Assembly (NCBI RefSeq): GCF_030418125.1
Contig: NZ_JAUHTR010000017.1
Span: forward strand, 1-64,000
Length of the DNA stretch: 64,000 nt
From: Fictibacillus fluitans
GTDB taxonomy: Bacteria; Bacillota; Bacilli; Bacillales; Fictibacillaceae
Direction of reading: 5' to 3'
The stretch's first letter is position 1, and each line of letters opens with the position of its first letter. The notes beneath the pieces were generated by a model. The model had not been told where the DNA came from. It did no database searches and was given only the letters and a program-made list of their open reading frames with translations. The position numbers were made by a program, and so were the translations under genes. Positions 32,563 through 42,020 of the stretch are shown piece by piece.

Positions 32563-33314
32563 TTTTCACCCTCCGCTTCAATGATAAGTTTCGCCGATTC
32601 ACCGAGGACTTCCTTCTGTAATTCAATCAGCTCACTGACACCTTTTGATCCGAGCTTTAACAAGGACTGAAGCTCTGTATAGGAAAATGTCGCTTCTTCA
32701 CCCGTTCCCTGAAGCTCCACAAACTCCCCGCTTCCCGTCATCACAATGTTCATATCAACATTCGCACTGGAGTCTTCTGTGTAATTTAAATCCAAAATGG
32801 GGCCGGCCGTTTGATCAATGCCAACAGAAGTCGCCGCGAGAAAATCTTTTACTGGCATCTTTTTCATTGTCCCGCCTTCAACCAGCCTGTCAAACGCAAG
32901 AACCATCGCCACAAATGCTCCGGTAATGGACGCGGTACGGGTGCCTCCGTCAGCCTGAATAACATCACAATCAATCCAGAGTGTCCTCTCGCCCATTTTG
33001 GTTAAATCCACAACCGATCGGAGTGCTCTGCCGATTAAACGCTGGATTTCCATTGTCCGGCCCGTCACCTTTCCCCTGCTTGATTCCCGGACCGTCCGTT
33101 GCTCTGTTGCCCTTGGAAGCATGGAGTATTCAGCTGTTATCCAGCCTTTCCCCTGGTTTCTCATAAAATGGGGAACTCTTTCTTCGATGCTCGCTGTACA
33201 AATAACCTTTGTCTCCCCAACGGTAACTAAAACCGATCCCTCCGCATGCTTTATGTAGTTTTTTTCCATTCTTACCAATCTGAGTTCATCGTTTGTCCTG
33301 CCGTCATTTCTCAT
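32559..33314 (-). CDS. rph: Ribonuclease PH
   Basis: Phosphorolytic 3'-5' exoribonuclease that trims tRNA 3' ends. 251 aa with [11 protein letters not shown] at the start, [17 protein letters not shown], the phosphate-site [28 protein letters not shown] and DLNYTEDS. The ATG at 33314 follows GGGAGG at proper spacing; the frame extends 28 codons further but with no ribosome site. Confidence 0.96.
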   Translation of the reverse strand: MRNDGRTNDELRLVRMEKNYIKHAEGSVLVTVGETKVICTASIEERVPHFMRNQGKGWITAEYSMLPRATEQRTVRESSRGKVTGRTMEIQRLIGRALRSVVDLTKMGERTLWIDCDVIQADGGTRTASITGAFVAMVLAFDRLVEGGTMKKMPVKDFLAATSVGIDQTAGPILDLNYTEDSSANVDMNIVMTGSGEFVELQGTGEEATFSYTELQSLLKLGSKGVSELIELQKEVLGESAKLIIEAEGEK

Positions 33315-33384
33315 TGTAATCCTCCCGCTTTTCCTGCTCGCTTCCTGATCTCTCACATCAAATTCCGAAAATTTCGTGAACAAA

Positions 33385-33413
33385 AAAAGAGAAGGCAAGA
33401 AGCCGTCTCTTTT
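33385..33413 (-). terminator. gerM terminator
   Basis: Stem AAAAGAGA..GGC / GCC..TCTCTTTT with one internal mismatch, followed by a T-run on the minus strand, between gerM and rph. Confidence 0.75.
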
Positions 33414-33437
33414 ATCCTACCATAAGTTTTTATTTCA

Positions 33438-34487
33438 TTAAAATTCTCCGGTGTTCACCATCTCGGGACGGGAAACCGGCTCAGTAATGGATTTCCCTTC
33501 CTCATTTTTCAATTTTGCTTTGCCGTCTACCTGTATCGCCACTTTTTTCACACCATTCAGCTCGGTCAAAGACAAGACGATCGACTGGAGTACTGTATCA
33601 TCAATTGTATGTTCGGATTTGTTTTCAAGAATGGCTTTATTAAAGTTCAGGGTAGCAACTCCCTTTTTTAAGACCGGCTGATCCAGCAATTTCACATCAT
33701 TTCTCATGCCAGTCAAAAGTCTGCTCTGCTCACCCGGTCCCTGAACCAGTTCATGGATGGATGCACTGATTGGGTCCGAATCATTTTTGGCTACCCGGCG
33801 GGTCACTGGCACATAATAGGTCTGAGAATCATTTTGGGCAACAAAGTAGAGCGTTGCCGTATCACTGCCTGTCATATCCACGACATCGCCGTTTTCAATG
33901 TTAATCCCATCGGCCCGGCTGACTCCATCATTGATAGGAGTGTGATTAACTGGCATTACTTTTTGGTCCTTGCCGTCTATCTGTATCTTTACATTTTTGA
34001 TATTGTCAAATTGCGTGAGAGTAAAGGTGATCGCCTGAAGTAATTTTTGTTCATCCTGTCCTCTGTAATCCATAAATTCTTTCGAAAAATTAGCTGTTGC
34101 GGTGCCATCCTTGCTGACAGCGACATCAAGCACCTGCGTGTCTGGAGGAAGCACAGCCTGAAAGCCATTTGGCAGAAGGTTGGAGACTGGCCCATCTTTA
34201 ACCAGATATTCAAGCACTTGCTTTGCAGCTGTTCCAGTTTTCGGCAGATTCAGCATCTGAGGCACCACCAGATTATTGCTGTCGAGCAAAAACAGCTGGC
34301 GCTTTACAGAGTTTTTAGTCGCCTTCGCCGTTGTCTCCGCATCAAGAGATTTTCCTTCTTTCACATAGTTCACTTTCGGAGGATCGACCGCATTATCTGC
34401 TTTATTCCCTCCCATTCCACATCCCGCCATCAATAAGGATACTGACAGCAGAACAAGCGGTGCTCCTGTTTTGTACCTTTTGTACAT
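33438..34487 (-). CDS. gerM: Germination/sporulation lipoprotein GerM
   Basis: 349-aa lipoprotein needed in B. subtilis for normal sporulation and germination, and linked to the mother-cell/forespore channel. Signal peptide with lipobox LMAGC (lipidated Cys23), then two GerMN domains (about residues 75–190 and 220–330), each with the LNF/ANF and VKIQIDGK / VAIQVDGK pattern. ATG 34487 follows GGGGAGGG; an in-frame extension of 106 codons lies in the racE–gerM gap and is not coding. Confidence 0.93.
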   Translation of the reverse strand: MYKRYKTGAPLVLLSVSLLMAGCGMGGNKADNAVDPPKVNYVKEGKSLDAETTAKATKNSVKRQLFLLDSNNLVVPQMLNLPKTGTAAKQVLEYLVKDGPVSNLLPNGFQAVLPPDTQVLDVAVSKDGTATANFSKEFMDYRGQDEQKLLQAITFTLTQFDNIKNVKIQIDGKDQKVMPVNHTPINDGVSRADGINIENGDVVDMTGSDTATLYFVAQNDSQTYYVPVTRRVAKNDSDPISASIHELVQGPGEQSRLLTGMRNDVKLLDQPVLKKGVATLNFNKAILENKSEHTIDDTVLQSIVLSLTELNGVKKVAIQVDGKAKLKNEEGKSITEPVSRPEMVNTGEF

Positions 34488-34565
34488 ACTTTTCCCTCCC
34501 CGAGTGGTTGTACTACTATGTATACGGGCTGTCCCATCGTTTAGACCACTATGTTGAGAAAAAAA

Positions 34566-34604
34566 GGGATGCATGAAGGTCAATTTCTGACTTTCATGCA
34601 TCCC
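34566..34604 (-). terminator. racE terminator
   Basis: Long stem GGGATGCATGAA..GTCA / TGAC..TTCATGCATCCC followed on the minus strand by TTTTTTT; 14 nt after the racE stop. Confidence 0.88.
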
Positions 34605-34617
34605 CAGGCTTAAATCA

Positions 34618-35424
34618 TTACCGATTTTGCCCCAAAGTAATAAAGTGTACTTTTTCGATTTTTTGTTCCATCCAATGATTGGCGATTTCAAGGAAATGAC
34701 CGTTATCAGAGGTTGAGAAAAATTCATGCTCAGGCATCCGTTCCCCTTTGTACAAAAGGCCGCTGTGATCAAGGATGGCCGACACTTCACGAGCCGTTTC
34801 AGCACCTGAGCAGATCAATTTGATGCCCTCTCCCATTACACGCTGAATAACCGGCCGCAATAAAGGATAATGTGTACAGCCGAGAATAAGGGTATCGATT
34901 GGTGTATTCTTTACCTCCTGCAGCACCTCGGATACAACGTGAACCGTTTCTTCCCCGTCAAGCTCGCCCTTTTCCACAAGGGGTACAAACGGAGGACACG
35001 CCAAACTGTGCACGGTAATGTCCCCTTTAATGCCCTTTAAGGCATTCTCATAGGCATGGCTTTTGATCGTCCCTGCGGTGCCAATAACGCCCACCTGGCC
35101 ATTTTGTGTCACTTTGAGGGCAGTTCGTGCGCCAGGGTTAATTACCCCGATGACAGGGATGCTCAGCTTTTCCTTTACCTCTTCCAATATGGCTGCCGTT
35201 GCCGTATTGCAGGCAATGACAAGCATTTTTATCTCCTTGCTCAAAAGGAATTCAATCATTTCCAGTGTATAGGTTCTGACTTCGTCCATCGGCCGCGGAC
35301 CATAAGGGCAGCGTGCCGTGTCTCCCAGGTAATAGATTTCCTCCTTGGGAAGCTGCCGCATAATTTCTCTGGCCACAGTCAATCCGCCAACACCCGAGTC
35401 AATTACACCTATTGGTTTATCCAT
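34618..35424 (-). CDS. racE: Glutamate racemase
   Basis: Makes D-glutamate for peptidoglycan (and for poly-gamma-glutamate in some species). 268 aa with [14 protein letters not shown] at the N-terminus and the two catalytic Cys in VIACNTATA (Cys72) and LGCTHYPLL (about 183). It ends in its own terminator, so gerM is transcribed separately. Confidence 0.96.
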   Translation of the reverse strand: MDKPIGVIDSGVGGLTVAREIMRQLPKEEIYYLGDTARCPYGPRPMDEVRTYTLEMIEFLLSKEIKMLVIACNTATAAILEEVKEKLSIPVIGVINPGARTALKVTQNGQVGVIGTAGTIKSHAYENALKGIKGDITVHSLACPPFVPLVEKGELDGEETVHVVSEVLQEVKNTPIDTLILGCTHYPLLRPVIQRVMGEGIKLICSGAETAREVSAILDHSGLLYKGERMPEHEFFSTSDNGHFLEIANHWMEQKIEKVHFITLGQNR

Positions 35425-35560
35425 TTTTTCGCCTCTTCTTTCTTCCGGTGTCTATTCATGTTGTATGCTTCTATCTTTACTGCTGCATGCAAACATCCAC
35501 CGCGTTCCACACAAAATCCTTAAAAAGAATAAAAGAAAACTCCATGGTTGTCAACAAAGA

Positions 35561-35589
35561 AAAGCCGATCCTTTTGTAAAGGATCAGCT
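35561..35589 (-). terminator. ptsGHI operon terminator
   Basis: Stem AGC..GATCCTTT / AAAGGATC..GCT with a T-run (TTTTC) on the minus strand, 20 nt after ptsI. Confidence 0.75.
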
Positions 35590-35607
35590 CTCATCATTCA
35601 CTTGCCA

Positions 35608-37320
35608 TTAAAAATTCTCATTCACAAACTGTACAACTTCTTCAGCGGTATCCATATTTAAAATGGTATCTATATGTTTTGCAGCTTCTGTTTTAGAAAG
35701 TTTGGAAAGCTGGCTTCTGGCTGGAAGCACAGATGTTGCGCTCATTGAAAATTCATCGAGTCCAAGCCCGAGCAAAATCGGAATAGCGATTGGGTCTCCT
35801 GCCATCTCTCCACACATGCCAACCCATTTTCCTTCTTTATGGGCAGCATTAATCACCATTTGAACCAAACGGAGAATTGCCGGATTATATGGCTGGTACA
35901 GATAAGAGACTCTCTCGTTCATTCGGTCTGCTGCCATCGTATACTGAATAAGATCATTCGTTCCGATGGAGAAGAAATCTACTTCCTTGGCAAAGCGGTC
36001 GGAAAGAACCGCGGTTGATGGAATCTCAACCATAATTCCGAGCTCAATGTTTTCTGAAACATCAACATTTGCTTTTGCCAATTTTTCTTTTTCCTCAAGC
36101 AGCACATTCTTGGCCGCACGGAACTCCACCAGGGTTGCGATCATTGGGAACATGATCTTCAAATTGCCGTGTACACTTGCACGAAGCAGTGCTCTCAGCT
36201 GTGTTCTGAAGATGTCCTGCTGCTCCAGACAAAGTCGAATGGCACGGAAACCAAGGAATGGGTTCATTTCTTTTGGAAGGTCCAAATAAGGCAGTTCTTT
36301 ATCGCCGCCGATATCCAGCGTACGTATTACAACCGGTTTGCCTTCCATTTTTTCAAGAACCTCTTTATACGCCTTAAACTGCTCTTCCTCGGTTGGAAGC
36401 TGGTCGCGGCCCATATAAAGGAACTCTGTTCGGTAAAGCCCAACACCTTCAGCGCCGTTTTCAAGGACACCTTGAACATCCTGAGGCGTACCAATGTTGG
36501 CTGCGAGTTCTACATGCTGGCTGTCAGACGTCGTCGTCTGCTCGTTAACAAGCTTCGCCCACTCTGCTTTTTGTTCTTTATATTGATCTTGTTTCTTCCT
36601 ATAAAGAACAAGTTCTTCTTCTGTCGGGTCAACGATCACTTCACCGTCAATCCCGTCAATAACAAGAATCGTACCGTTTTGAATTTTCCCGGTCACCACT
36701 TTGGTTCCAACGACTGCAGGAATCTCCATGGAACGGGACATGATGGCAGAATGTGAAGTTCTTCCGCCGATATCCGTAGCAAAACCAAGAACGAACTGGC
36801 GGTTAAGCTGGGCGGTATCAGATGGAGTTAAATCTTCCGCAATAATAATAACTTCTTCAGCAATGCTTGCAGGGGATGAGAATTGAACTCCGAGCAAATG
36901 AGCAAGAACACGTTTAGAAACATCGCGGATATCTGCGGCGCGCTCTTTCATATATTCATTGTCCATTTGTTCAAACATATTGATGAACATGCCAGAGATT
37001 TCATCCATGGCACTTTCCGCATTTACATTTTCGCCTTCAATTTTCGTTTTTACTGCATCAATTAGCTCTGGATCTTCAAGAACAAGAAGATGGGCAGCAA
37101 AAATTGCTGCCTTATCTTCTCCTAAATCTCTCAGTGCATTTTCTTTAATAATCTGAAGCTCGCCTTTCGCCTTTTCGACTGCGGCGGAAAAACGGTTAAT
37201 CTCGGAAGCGGTATCTTCCACCCGCTTCTTCTCGATTGTTAATTCAGGGTTCTCAAGGATGAATGCTTTGGCAATCGCTATGCCGGCTGATGCAGCAATA
37301 CCTGAAATTTTTTCAGACAT
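35608..37320 (-). CDS. ptsI: PTS enzyme I
   Basis: Phosphoenolpyruvate-protein phosphotransferase: takes phosphate from PEP and passes it to HPr. 570 aa with N-terminal HPr-binding domain, active-site His in [18 protein letters not shown] (about residue 189), and C-terminal PEP-binding barrel with [14 protein letters not shown] and GMCGEMAGD. The ATG shares one base with the ptsH stop (TAATG). Confidence 0.97.
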   Translation of the reverse strand: MSEKISGIAASAGIAIAKAFILENPELTIEKKRVEDTASEINRFSAAVEKAKGELQIIKENALRDLGEDKAAIFAAHLLVLEDPELIDAVKTKIEGENVNAESAMDEISGMFINMFEQMDNEYMKERAADIRDVSKRVLAHLLGVQFSSPASIAEEVIIIAEDLTPSDTAQLNRQFVLGFATDIGGRTSHSAIMSRSMEIPAVVGTKVVTGKIQNGTILVIDGIDGEVIVDPTEEELVLYRKKQDQYKEQKAEWAKLVNEQTTTSDSQHVELAANIGTPQDVQGVLENGAEGVGLYRTEFLYMGRDQLPTEEEQFKAYKEVLEKMEGKPVVIRTLDIGGDKELPYLDLPKEMNPFLGFRAIRLCLEQQDIFRTQLRALLRASVHGNLKIMFPMIATLVEFRAAKNVLLEEKEKLAKANVDVSENIELGIMVEIPSTAVLSDRFAKEVDFFSIGTNDLIQYTMAADRMNERVSYLYQPYNPAILRLVQMVINAAHKEGKWVGMCGEMAGDPIAIPILLGLGLDEFSMSATSVLPARSQLSKLSKTEAAKHIDTILNMDTAEEVVQFVNENF

Positions 37321-37586
37321 TACTCACCAAGCCCTTCCTTTTTCATTACATCTTCAATTGCTTTCAATGCATCGTCTGCATCGTTACCTTCAGCTTTGAT
37401 TGTGATCTCAGAACCGCTTTGGATTCCAAGGCTCATAACACCCATGATGGATTTAAGATTAACATTTTTACCGTTGTAGCCAAGAGTGATATCTGAGCTG
37501 AATTGTCCTGCCTGGTTCACAAGAACAGTTGCCGGACGTGCGTGAATTCCTGAGTCGCTAGTTACTTTAAATGTTTTTTCTGCCAT
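37320..37586 (-). CDS. ptsH: HPr phosphocarrier protein
   Basis: 88-aa phosphocarrier. His15 (SGIHARPAT) is the enzyme I phosphorylation site and Ser46 (LKSIMGVMS) the HPr kinase site of Gram-positive catabolite repression, so CcpA co-repression through P-Ser-HPr should be intact. Confidence 0.98.
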   Translation of the reverse strand: MAEKTFKVTSDSGIHARPATVLVNQAGQFSSDITLGYNGKNVNLKSIMGVMSLGIQSGSEITIKAEGNDADDALKAIEDVMKKEGLGE

Positions 37587-37613
37587 GATTGAAAAACTCC
37601 TTTGTTATGTTTT

Positions 37614-39650
37614 TTAGTGGATTGCAATGATATTTTCTTCACCTTTTGACACATTTCCTGTTTTCTCAAGGTGAATGCTTTCTCCTTCAGCAAGGTTGGT
37701 GAACACGATTGGTGTTATCACTGATGGAGCGTTTCCTTTTACAAAATCAAGATTAACTTTCATTAATTCTTGCCCTTGCTCTATGATGTCACCCTCATTC
37801 ACAAACAATTCGAAACCTTCACCTTTAAGTTTGACCGTGTCGATTCCAAAATGGACCAGAATTTCACGGCCGCCATCAGACTCAATTCCAATCGCGTGCT
37901 TTGTCGGGAATACGTTGATGATCTTACCATTTACTGGTGATACTACTGTCCCATCCGAAGGTTCCACAGCAAATCCATCACCCATCATTTTACCAGAAAA
38001 CACTTGGTCAGGCACTTCTGTTATAGGCATGATTTTCCCTTCCAGCGGTGAAACGAAACGTTCAGCTACAGCTGGAGCAGGTACTTCCATCTCCTGTTTT
38101 TCGGTTAATGGTTCTTTCGGTGCTGCAACTACTTTACCGTCCATAATATCTTTGATTTCACTCTTAATCGTATCTGAACGTGTTCCGAAAATGGCCTGAA
38201 TGTTGTTGCCCATCTCCAGTACACCGGATGCTCCGAGCTTTTTCAAACGATCTTTATCGACATTTTTCGCATCATTAACCGCAACACGCAGACGAGTGAT
38301 ACAAGCATCAAGGTCACGAATGTTTCCTTTTCCGCCCAGTCCCTCAAGTATGTTCGCTGCCAATGAGCCTTCGTTGCTGGCACTCACGTTTGTTTCTACT
38401 TCATCATCCACGAGTTCGCGTCCTGGAGTCTTAAGATCCCATTTTCTGATCGCAAAGCGGAAACCGAAGTAATAAATGACCGCAAGAACCAAACCTACCG
38501 GGATAACAAGCCACCATGCAGTGCGCCCCGGCAAAACGCCGAATAACAGATAATCGATAACTCCACCTGAGAAGGTCATACCGATTTTAACATTTAACAG
38601 CTGCATTGTCATAAAAGACAACCCGGCAAAAATGGCATGAATTCCGAAAAGTACAGGAGCTACAAACAAGAATGTGAATTCAATTGGTTCAGTAATCCCT
38701 GTAAGGAATGAAGTCAAGGCAGCAGAGGCCATTATTCCCGCAACAACTTTTTTGTTTTCCGGACGTGCTTCATGGTACATGGCAAGTGCTGCTGCCGGGA
38801 GACCGAACATCATGAACGGGAATTTACCTGTCATGAATGTACCGGCCGTTAGCGGTGCACCATCTTTAATTTGAGCAAAAAAGATTTTTTGGTCTCCGCG
38901 GATGATGTCACCGGCCTTGTCCGTATACTGTCCAAACTCAAACCAAAACGGAGAGTAAAAAATGTGATGAAGTCCGAAAGGGATTAATGAACGTTCAATC
39001 ACACCGAAGACAAATGCTGCAAGGGTACGGTTGGAATCAAGCATAAAATGCGAGAATGAGTTTAGCCCTTGCTGTGCGTATGGCCAAACACCAATCATGA
39101 TGATCCCCAAAACCAAAGATGAAACCGCTGTTATAATCGGCACAAACCGTTTACCAGCAAAGAATCCTAAGTATGGAGGCAACTCGATTTTGTAAAACCG
39201 CTTATATAGATATGAAGCAAGAATACCTATGATAATACCGCCAAAAACACCAGTTTGCAACGTAGGAATTCCAAGCACACTGGCAAACTCCGGATTGTCC
39301 TTAATCATATCCGGCGTAATGCCCTTTAACGTTCCCATCGTCACGTTCATGATCAAGTATCCAATGATGGCAGCAAGTCCTGCTACCCCTTCTCCGCCGG
39401 CCAGTCCGACGGCAACCCCTACTGCAAACAGCAAGGACAGGTTTGAGAAAACGATGTTACCCGAGTTCTCCATAACGCTTGAAACAAGCTGAAACCAGTC
39501 TGCTTTTAATGCAGGTATTTTTTCAAGTAATGCAGGGTTTTTGAACGCGTTACCAAATGCCAAGAGTAAACCTGCCGCAGGCAAAATTGCGACTGGAAGC
39601 ATCAAAGCTTTACCTACCCGTTGAAGCACCCCGAAAATTTGTTTCCACAT
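37614..39650 (-). CDS. ptsG: Glucose-specific PTS enzyme IICBA
   Basis: Membrane permease that takes up and phosphorylates glucose. 678 aa: EIIC membrane domain (~1–400, with [17 protein letters not shown] and GITEPIEF), EIIB domain with phospho-Cys in [11 protein letters not shown], and EIIA domain with active His in [10 protein letters not shown]. The ATG at 39650 has AAGGAGG upstream and matches the family N-terminus ([10 protein letters not shown]). Expression is set by GlcT antitermination in the leader. Confidence 0.97.
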   Translation of the reverse strand: MWKQIFGVLQRVGKALMLPVAILPAAGLLLAFGNAFKNPALLEKIPALKADWFQLVSSVMENSGNIVFSNLSLLFAVGVAVGLAGGEGVAGLAAIIGYLIMNVTMGTLKGITPDMIKDNPEFASVLGIPTLQTGVFGGIIIGILASYLYKRFYKIELPPYLGFFAGKRFVPIITAVSSLVLGIIMIGVWPYAQQGLNSFSHFMLDSNRTLAAFVFGVIERSLIPFGLHHIFYSPFWFEFGQYTDKAGDIIRGDQKIFFAQIKDGAPLTAGTFMTGKFPFMMFGLPAAALAMYHEARPENKKVVAGIMASAALTSFLTGITEPIEFTFLFVAPVLFGIHAIFAGLSFMTMQLLNVKIGMTFSGGVIDYLLFGVLPGRTAWWLVIPVGLVLAVIYYFGFRFAIRKWDLKTPGRELVDDEVETNVSASNEGSLAANILEGLGGKGNIRDLDACITRLRVAVNDAKNVDKDRLKKLGASGVLEMGNNIQAIFGTRSDTIKSEIKDIMDGKVVAAPKEPLTEKQEMEVPAPAVAERFVSPLEGKIMPITEVPDQVFSGKMMGDGFAVEPSDGTVVSPVNGKIINVFPTKHAIGIESDGGREILVHFGIDTVKLKGEGFELFVNEGDIIEQGQELMKVNLDFVKGNAPSVITPIVFTNLAEGESIHLEKTGNVSKGEENIIAIH

Positions 39651-39705
39651 GGGAATGTTCCTCCTTTTATTTTTAAATAGATTTGTACCGGAAGTTGAAT
39701 CAATA

Positions 39706-39806
39706 TAAAAAGGCATGAGCGAATCAAAAAAGCGCATACAAAAGCCAATCAGATATAGATTATCCGAATTAAGCTCTTACTACACTTTTTTCTTCACTCA
39801 TGCCTG
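39706..39806 (-). terminator. Antitermination-controlled terminator in the ptsG leader
   Basis: On the minus strand GGCATGAGTGAA..AAAAAAG pairs with CTTTTTT..GATTCGCTCATGCC, followed by TTTTTATA. Its 5' arm is the 3' half of the RAT, so GlcT binding and termination exclude each other. Confidence 0.85.
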
Positions 39807-39824
39807 ATCGAATCAGTAACACGT
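39795..39824 (-). promoter_or_regulatory. GlcT ribonucleic antiterminator (RAT)
   Basis: 30-nt minus-strand element beginning ACGTGTTACTGATTCGATCA and ending GGCATGAGTG, as far as I recall the same as the B. subtilis ptsG RAT. Dephosphorylated GlcT dimers should stabilise it and let transcription continue into ptsGHI. Confidence 0.9.
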
Positions 39825-39848
39825 AAAGCAAAAGTACATTTATTAAGT

Positions 39849-40682
39849 TTAAGTAAGCCTTTGCAAATGCATCGTCAGATACACGGCTTCCGCTTCCGGA
39901 ATGGGCTTATTCAACGTATTCTGCATTACCTTAATTAACTTCCAAGCAAGATTGTAGCACAAAGGATATTCTTCTTTCAAGACCTTTGCTAATTTTTCTT
40001 GTTTGTCCACTTTTTCACCGGCTTCCACACGCTCGATTGTATGCCGCAAATGCCTGACAAGCCTCAAGTAATTAATGCTTTTCCGGTCCAGCTTAATTTC
40101 AAGCGACTCCTCGATCAATTCCGCCAGCTTGTTGATCAGACGTGAATGCTGATTGATGTCACTTAAACTTCTATTGGTCACTGCGCTGTGGATATGAAGG
40201 GCAACAAAGCCAATCTCGCCATCGGGCAAATGAATGCCGAGCGCCTGATTGATTTCCTCGATTACTTCTTCGGCTACGGTATATTCCTTTGGATAAAGAG
40301 TCTGAGTTTCCACCAGAAACGGATTCCGAATATCCATGCCTTGTTCAAGACGCTTAACGGCAAAAGCCATGTGGTCGGTTAACGCGACATGAATATGTTC
40401 ATTCAATTTGGTTTGCATCCGCTTCTCAATGTGGGTGATCACATCATTAAGAAGTTCGATAAACGACTCCTCAAGGGAACGGACAAGAGACACATACTGC
40501 TGTTGCTCTTTTTCGCTGGTCAAAATATAGAGTTTGTCAACGTCATCAGCCTCTATAACGTCACCTTTCACCTTTCCAAACCCGATACCTTTTCCAATCA
40601 GGATTAATTCCCTGCTTGATGCATCTTTGGCGACCACTGCATTATTGTTGAGTGTTTTATTAATGTGAAAGGGTGTATTCAT
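39849..40682 (-). CDS. glcT: Transcriptional antiterminator GlcT
   Basis: 277-aa BglG/SacY-family RNA-binding regulator: N-terminal CAT domain (1–60, LNNNAVVAKD, LIGKGIGFGK), then PRD1 (EHIHVALTDHMAFAVKR) and PRD2 with conserved His residues controlled by PTS phosphorylation. It activates the downstream ptsG leader when glucose is present. Confidence 0.96.
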   Translation of the reverse strand: MNTPFHINKTLNNNAVVAKDASSRELILIGKGIGFGKVKGDVIEADDVDKLYILTSEKEQQQYVSLVRSLEESFIELLNDVITHIEKRMQTKLNEHIHVALTDHMAFAVKRLEQGMDIRNPFLVETQTLYPKEYTVAEEVIEEINQALGIHLPDGEIGFVALHIHSAVTNRSLSDINQHSRLINKLAELIEESLEIKLDRKSINYLRLVRHLRHTIERVEAGEKVDKQEKLAKVLKEEYPLCYNLAWKLIKVMQNTLNKPIPEAEAVYLTMHLQRLT

Positions 40683-40791
40683 CCTGTTTCCATTCCTTTC
40701 GAGCAGTAAGCCTGAAATTTCGCAATGTCTACATAATAGCCCAAATCATTATGTTTAGCAATTAACAAAATCAGACATCGACTCAAAAAAG

Positions 40792-40820
40792 AAAAACGGC
40801 TTTCAGCGAAAGCCGTTTTC
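40792..40820 (-). terminator. gerE terminator
   Basis: Near-perfect stem AAAACGGCTTTC / GAAAGCCGTTTT with a 3-nt loop and a T-rich tail on the minus strand, directly after gerE. Confidence 0.88.
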
Positions 40821-40823
40821 TGA

Positions 40824-41048
40824 CTAAATTTCTAGTTCTCCAAGCCTCAATAATTCTACAACGGCTTGAGAGCGCCCTTTCACCCCAAGCTTTTGCATAG
40901 TGTTGGAAATGTGGTTTCGAACGGTCTTCTCGCTGATAAAAAGCTGTTCTGCGATTTCTTTGGTTGTCTTGTCTTGGACCAATAATTCAAAAACTTCTCT
41001 TTCTCGTTTTGTAAGTAGAGGCTTCGGTCGGTAGTGTTTCTCCTTCAA
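40824..41048 (-). CDS. gerE: Late mother-cell sporulation regulator GerE
   Basis: 74-aa DNA-binding protein made only of a LuxR-type HTH (LLTKREREVFELLVQDKTT, KTVRNHISN), which tunes late coat genes under sigma-K. The TTG at 41048 is chosen over GTG 41057: GTG touches the AAGGAGGGG ribosome site, and TTG gives the known length and N-terminus (KEKHYRPKPLL). Confidence 0.96.
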   Translation of the reverse strand: MKEKHYRPKPLLTKREREVFELLVQDKTTKEIAEQLFISEKTVRNHISNTMQKLGVKGRSQAVVELLRLGELEI

Positions 41049-41122
41049 TGATTTCACCCCTCCTTGCTAGGGTTTAAAGAACTGCCAATGCACATTTGCA
41101 AATTGGAAGTATTTAGTCAACA

Positions 41123-41150
41123 TATACTATGTCAGAAGGTTTTTAGGAGT
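41123..41150 (-). promoter_or_regulatory. Sigma-K-type promoter of gerE
   Basis: Minus strand AC (41149–41150), 17-nt spacer, CATAGTATA (41123–41131), which matches the sigma-K consensus AC-N16/17-CATANNNTA. gerE is a sigma-K gene in B. subtilis. Confidence 0.75.
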
Positions 41151-41226
41151 GACTTGGTTCATTGAAAAAGTATTTAGATTTCAATTGATCTTCCCGTAAT
41201 ATGCGCCTTTTTAAAATGGGTATAAA

Positions 41227-41255
41227 AAAAACCCCTTCAATGACGAAGGGGTTTT
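41227..41255 (-). terminator. sdh operon terminator
   Basis: Stem AAAACCCCTTC / GAAGGGGTTTT with a 6-nt loop and T-run on the minus strand, 3 nt after the sdhB stop. Confidence 0.88.
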
Positions 41256-41258
41256 GCT

Positions 41259-42017
41259 TTATACTCGGTCGCTTCCAAAAAAGTTTTTGAAAGCCTGGAA
41301 TGTAGTGGAACGGTTCAAAGAGGCAATCGAAGTTGTCAATGGGATACCCTTTGGACAAGACTGCACGCAGTTTTGAGAGTTACCGCAAGATGCAAGACCA
41401 CCGTCTTCCATCAACGCGTTCAAACGCTCTTCCTTGTTCATCGCTCCTGTTGGATGCGCATTGAACAATCGAACCTGAGACAAAGGCGCAGGGCCGATGA
41501 AATCAGATTTGCTGTTTACGTTCGGACATGCTTCAAGGCAAACACCGCATGTCATGCACTTGGAAAGTTCATACGCCCATTGGCGTTTTGTTTCCGGCAT
41601 TCGGGGTCCGGGGCCTAAATCATAGGTGCCATCGATTGGAATCCACGCTTTTACCCGCTTAAGGGCATCGAACATACGGCTTCGGTCGACTGCTAGGTCA
41701 CGTACGACCGGAAATGTTTTCATAGGGGCCAGACGAATCGGCTGTTCAAGCTTGTCAACGAGAGCCGTACACGCTTGGCGCGGCTTCCCGTTAATGACCA
41801 TGGAACATGCTCCGCATACTTCTTCAAGGCAGTTCATTTCCCATGTTACAGGAGTAGTCGCTTCGCCTTTAGCGTTCACAGGGCTTCTGCGGATCTCCAT
41901 CAGTGCGGAAATGACATTCATGTTCGCACGGTAATCAAGTTCGAATTCTTCTTCGTACGGGGCCGTTTCAGGAGTGTCTTGTCTCATGATGAGAAACTTA
42001 ACTGTCTTATCACTCAT
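41259..42017 (-). CDS. sdhB: Succinate dehydrogenase iron-sulfur subunit
   Basis: 252-aa subunit that carries electrons from SdhA to cytochrome b558. [2Fe-2S] ligands in CLEEVCGACSM..C, and ferredoxin-type cluster ligands in CMTCGVCLEACP and CGNSQNCVQSCPKG. Located on the cytoplasmic face of the membrane. Third gene of sdhCAB. Confidence 0.97.
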   Translation of the reverse strand: MSDKTVKFLIMRQDTPETAPYEEEFELDYRANMNVISALMEIRRSPVNAKGEATTPVTWEMNCLEEVCGACSMVINGKPRQACTALVDKLEQPIRLAPMKTFPVVRDLAVDRSRMFDALKRVKAWIPIDGTYDLGPGPRMPETKRQWAYELSKCMTCGVCLEACPNVNSKSDFIGPAPLSQVRLFNAHPTGAMNKEERLNALMEDGGLASCGNSQNCVQSCPKGIPLTTSIASLNRSTTFQAFKNFFGSDRV

Positions 42018-42020
42018 GAT

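Noticed and set aside
34488-34805. 106-codon N-terminal extension of gerM
   Set aside because: It includes the racE terminator stem and lacks a ribosome site; the ATG at 34487 has a strong one and starts a lipoprotein signal peptide.
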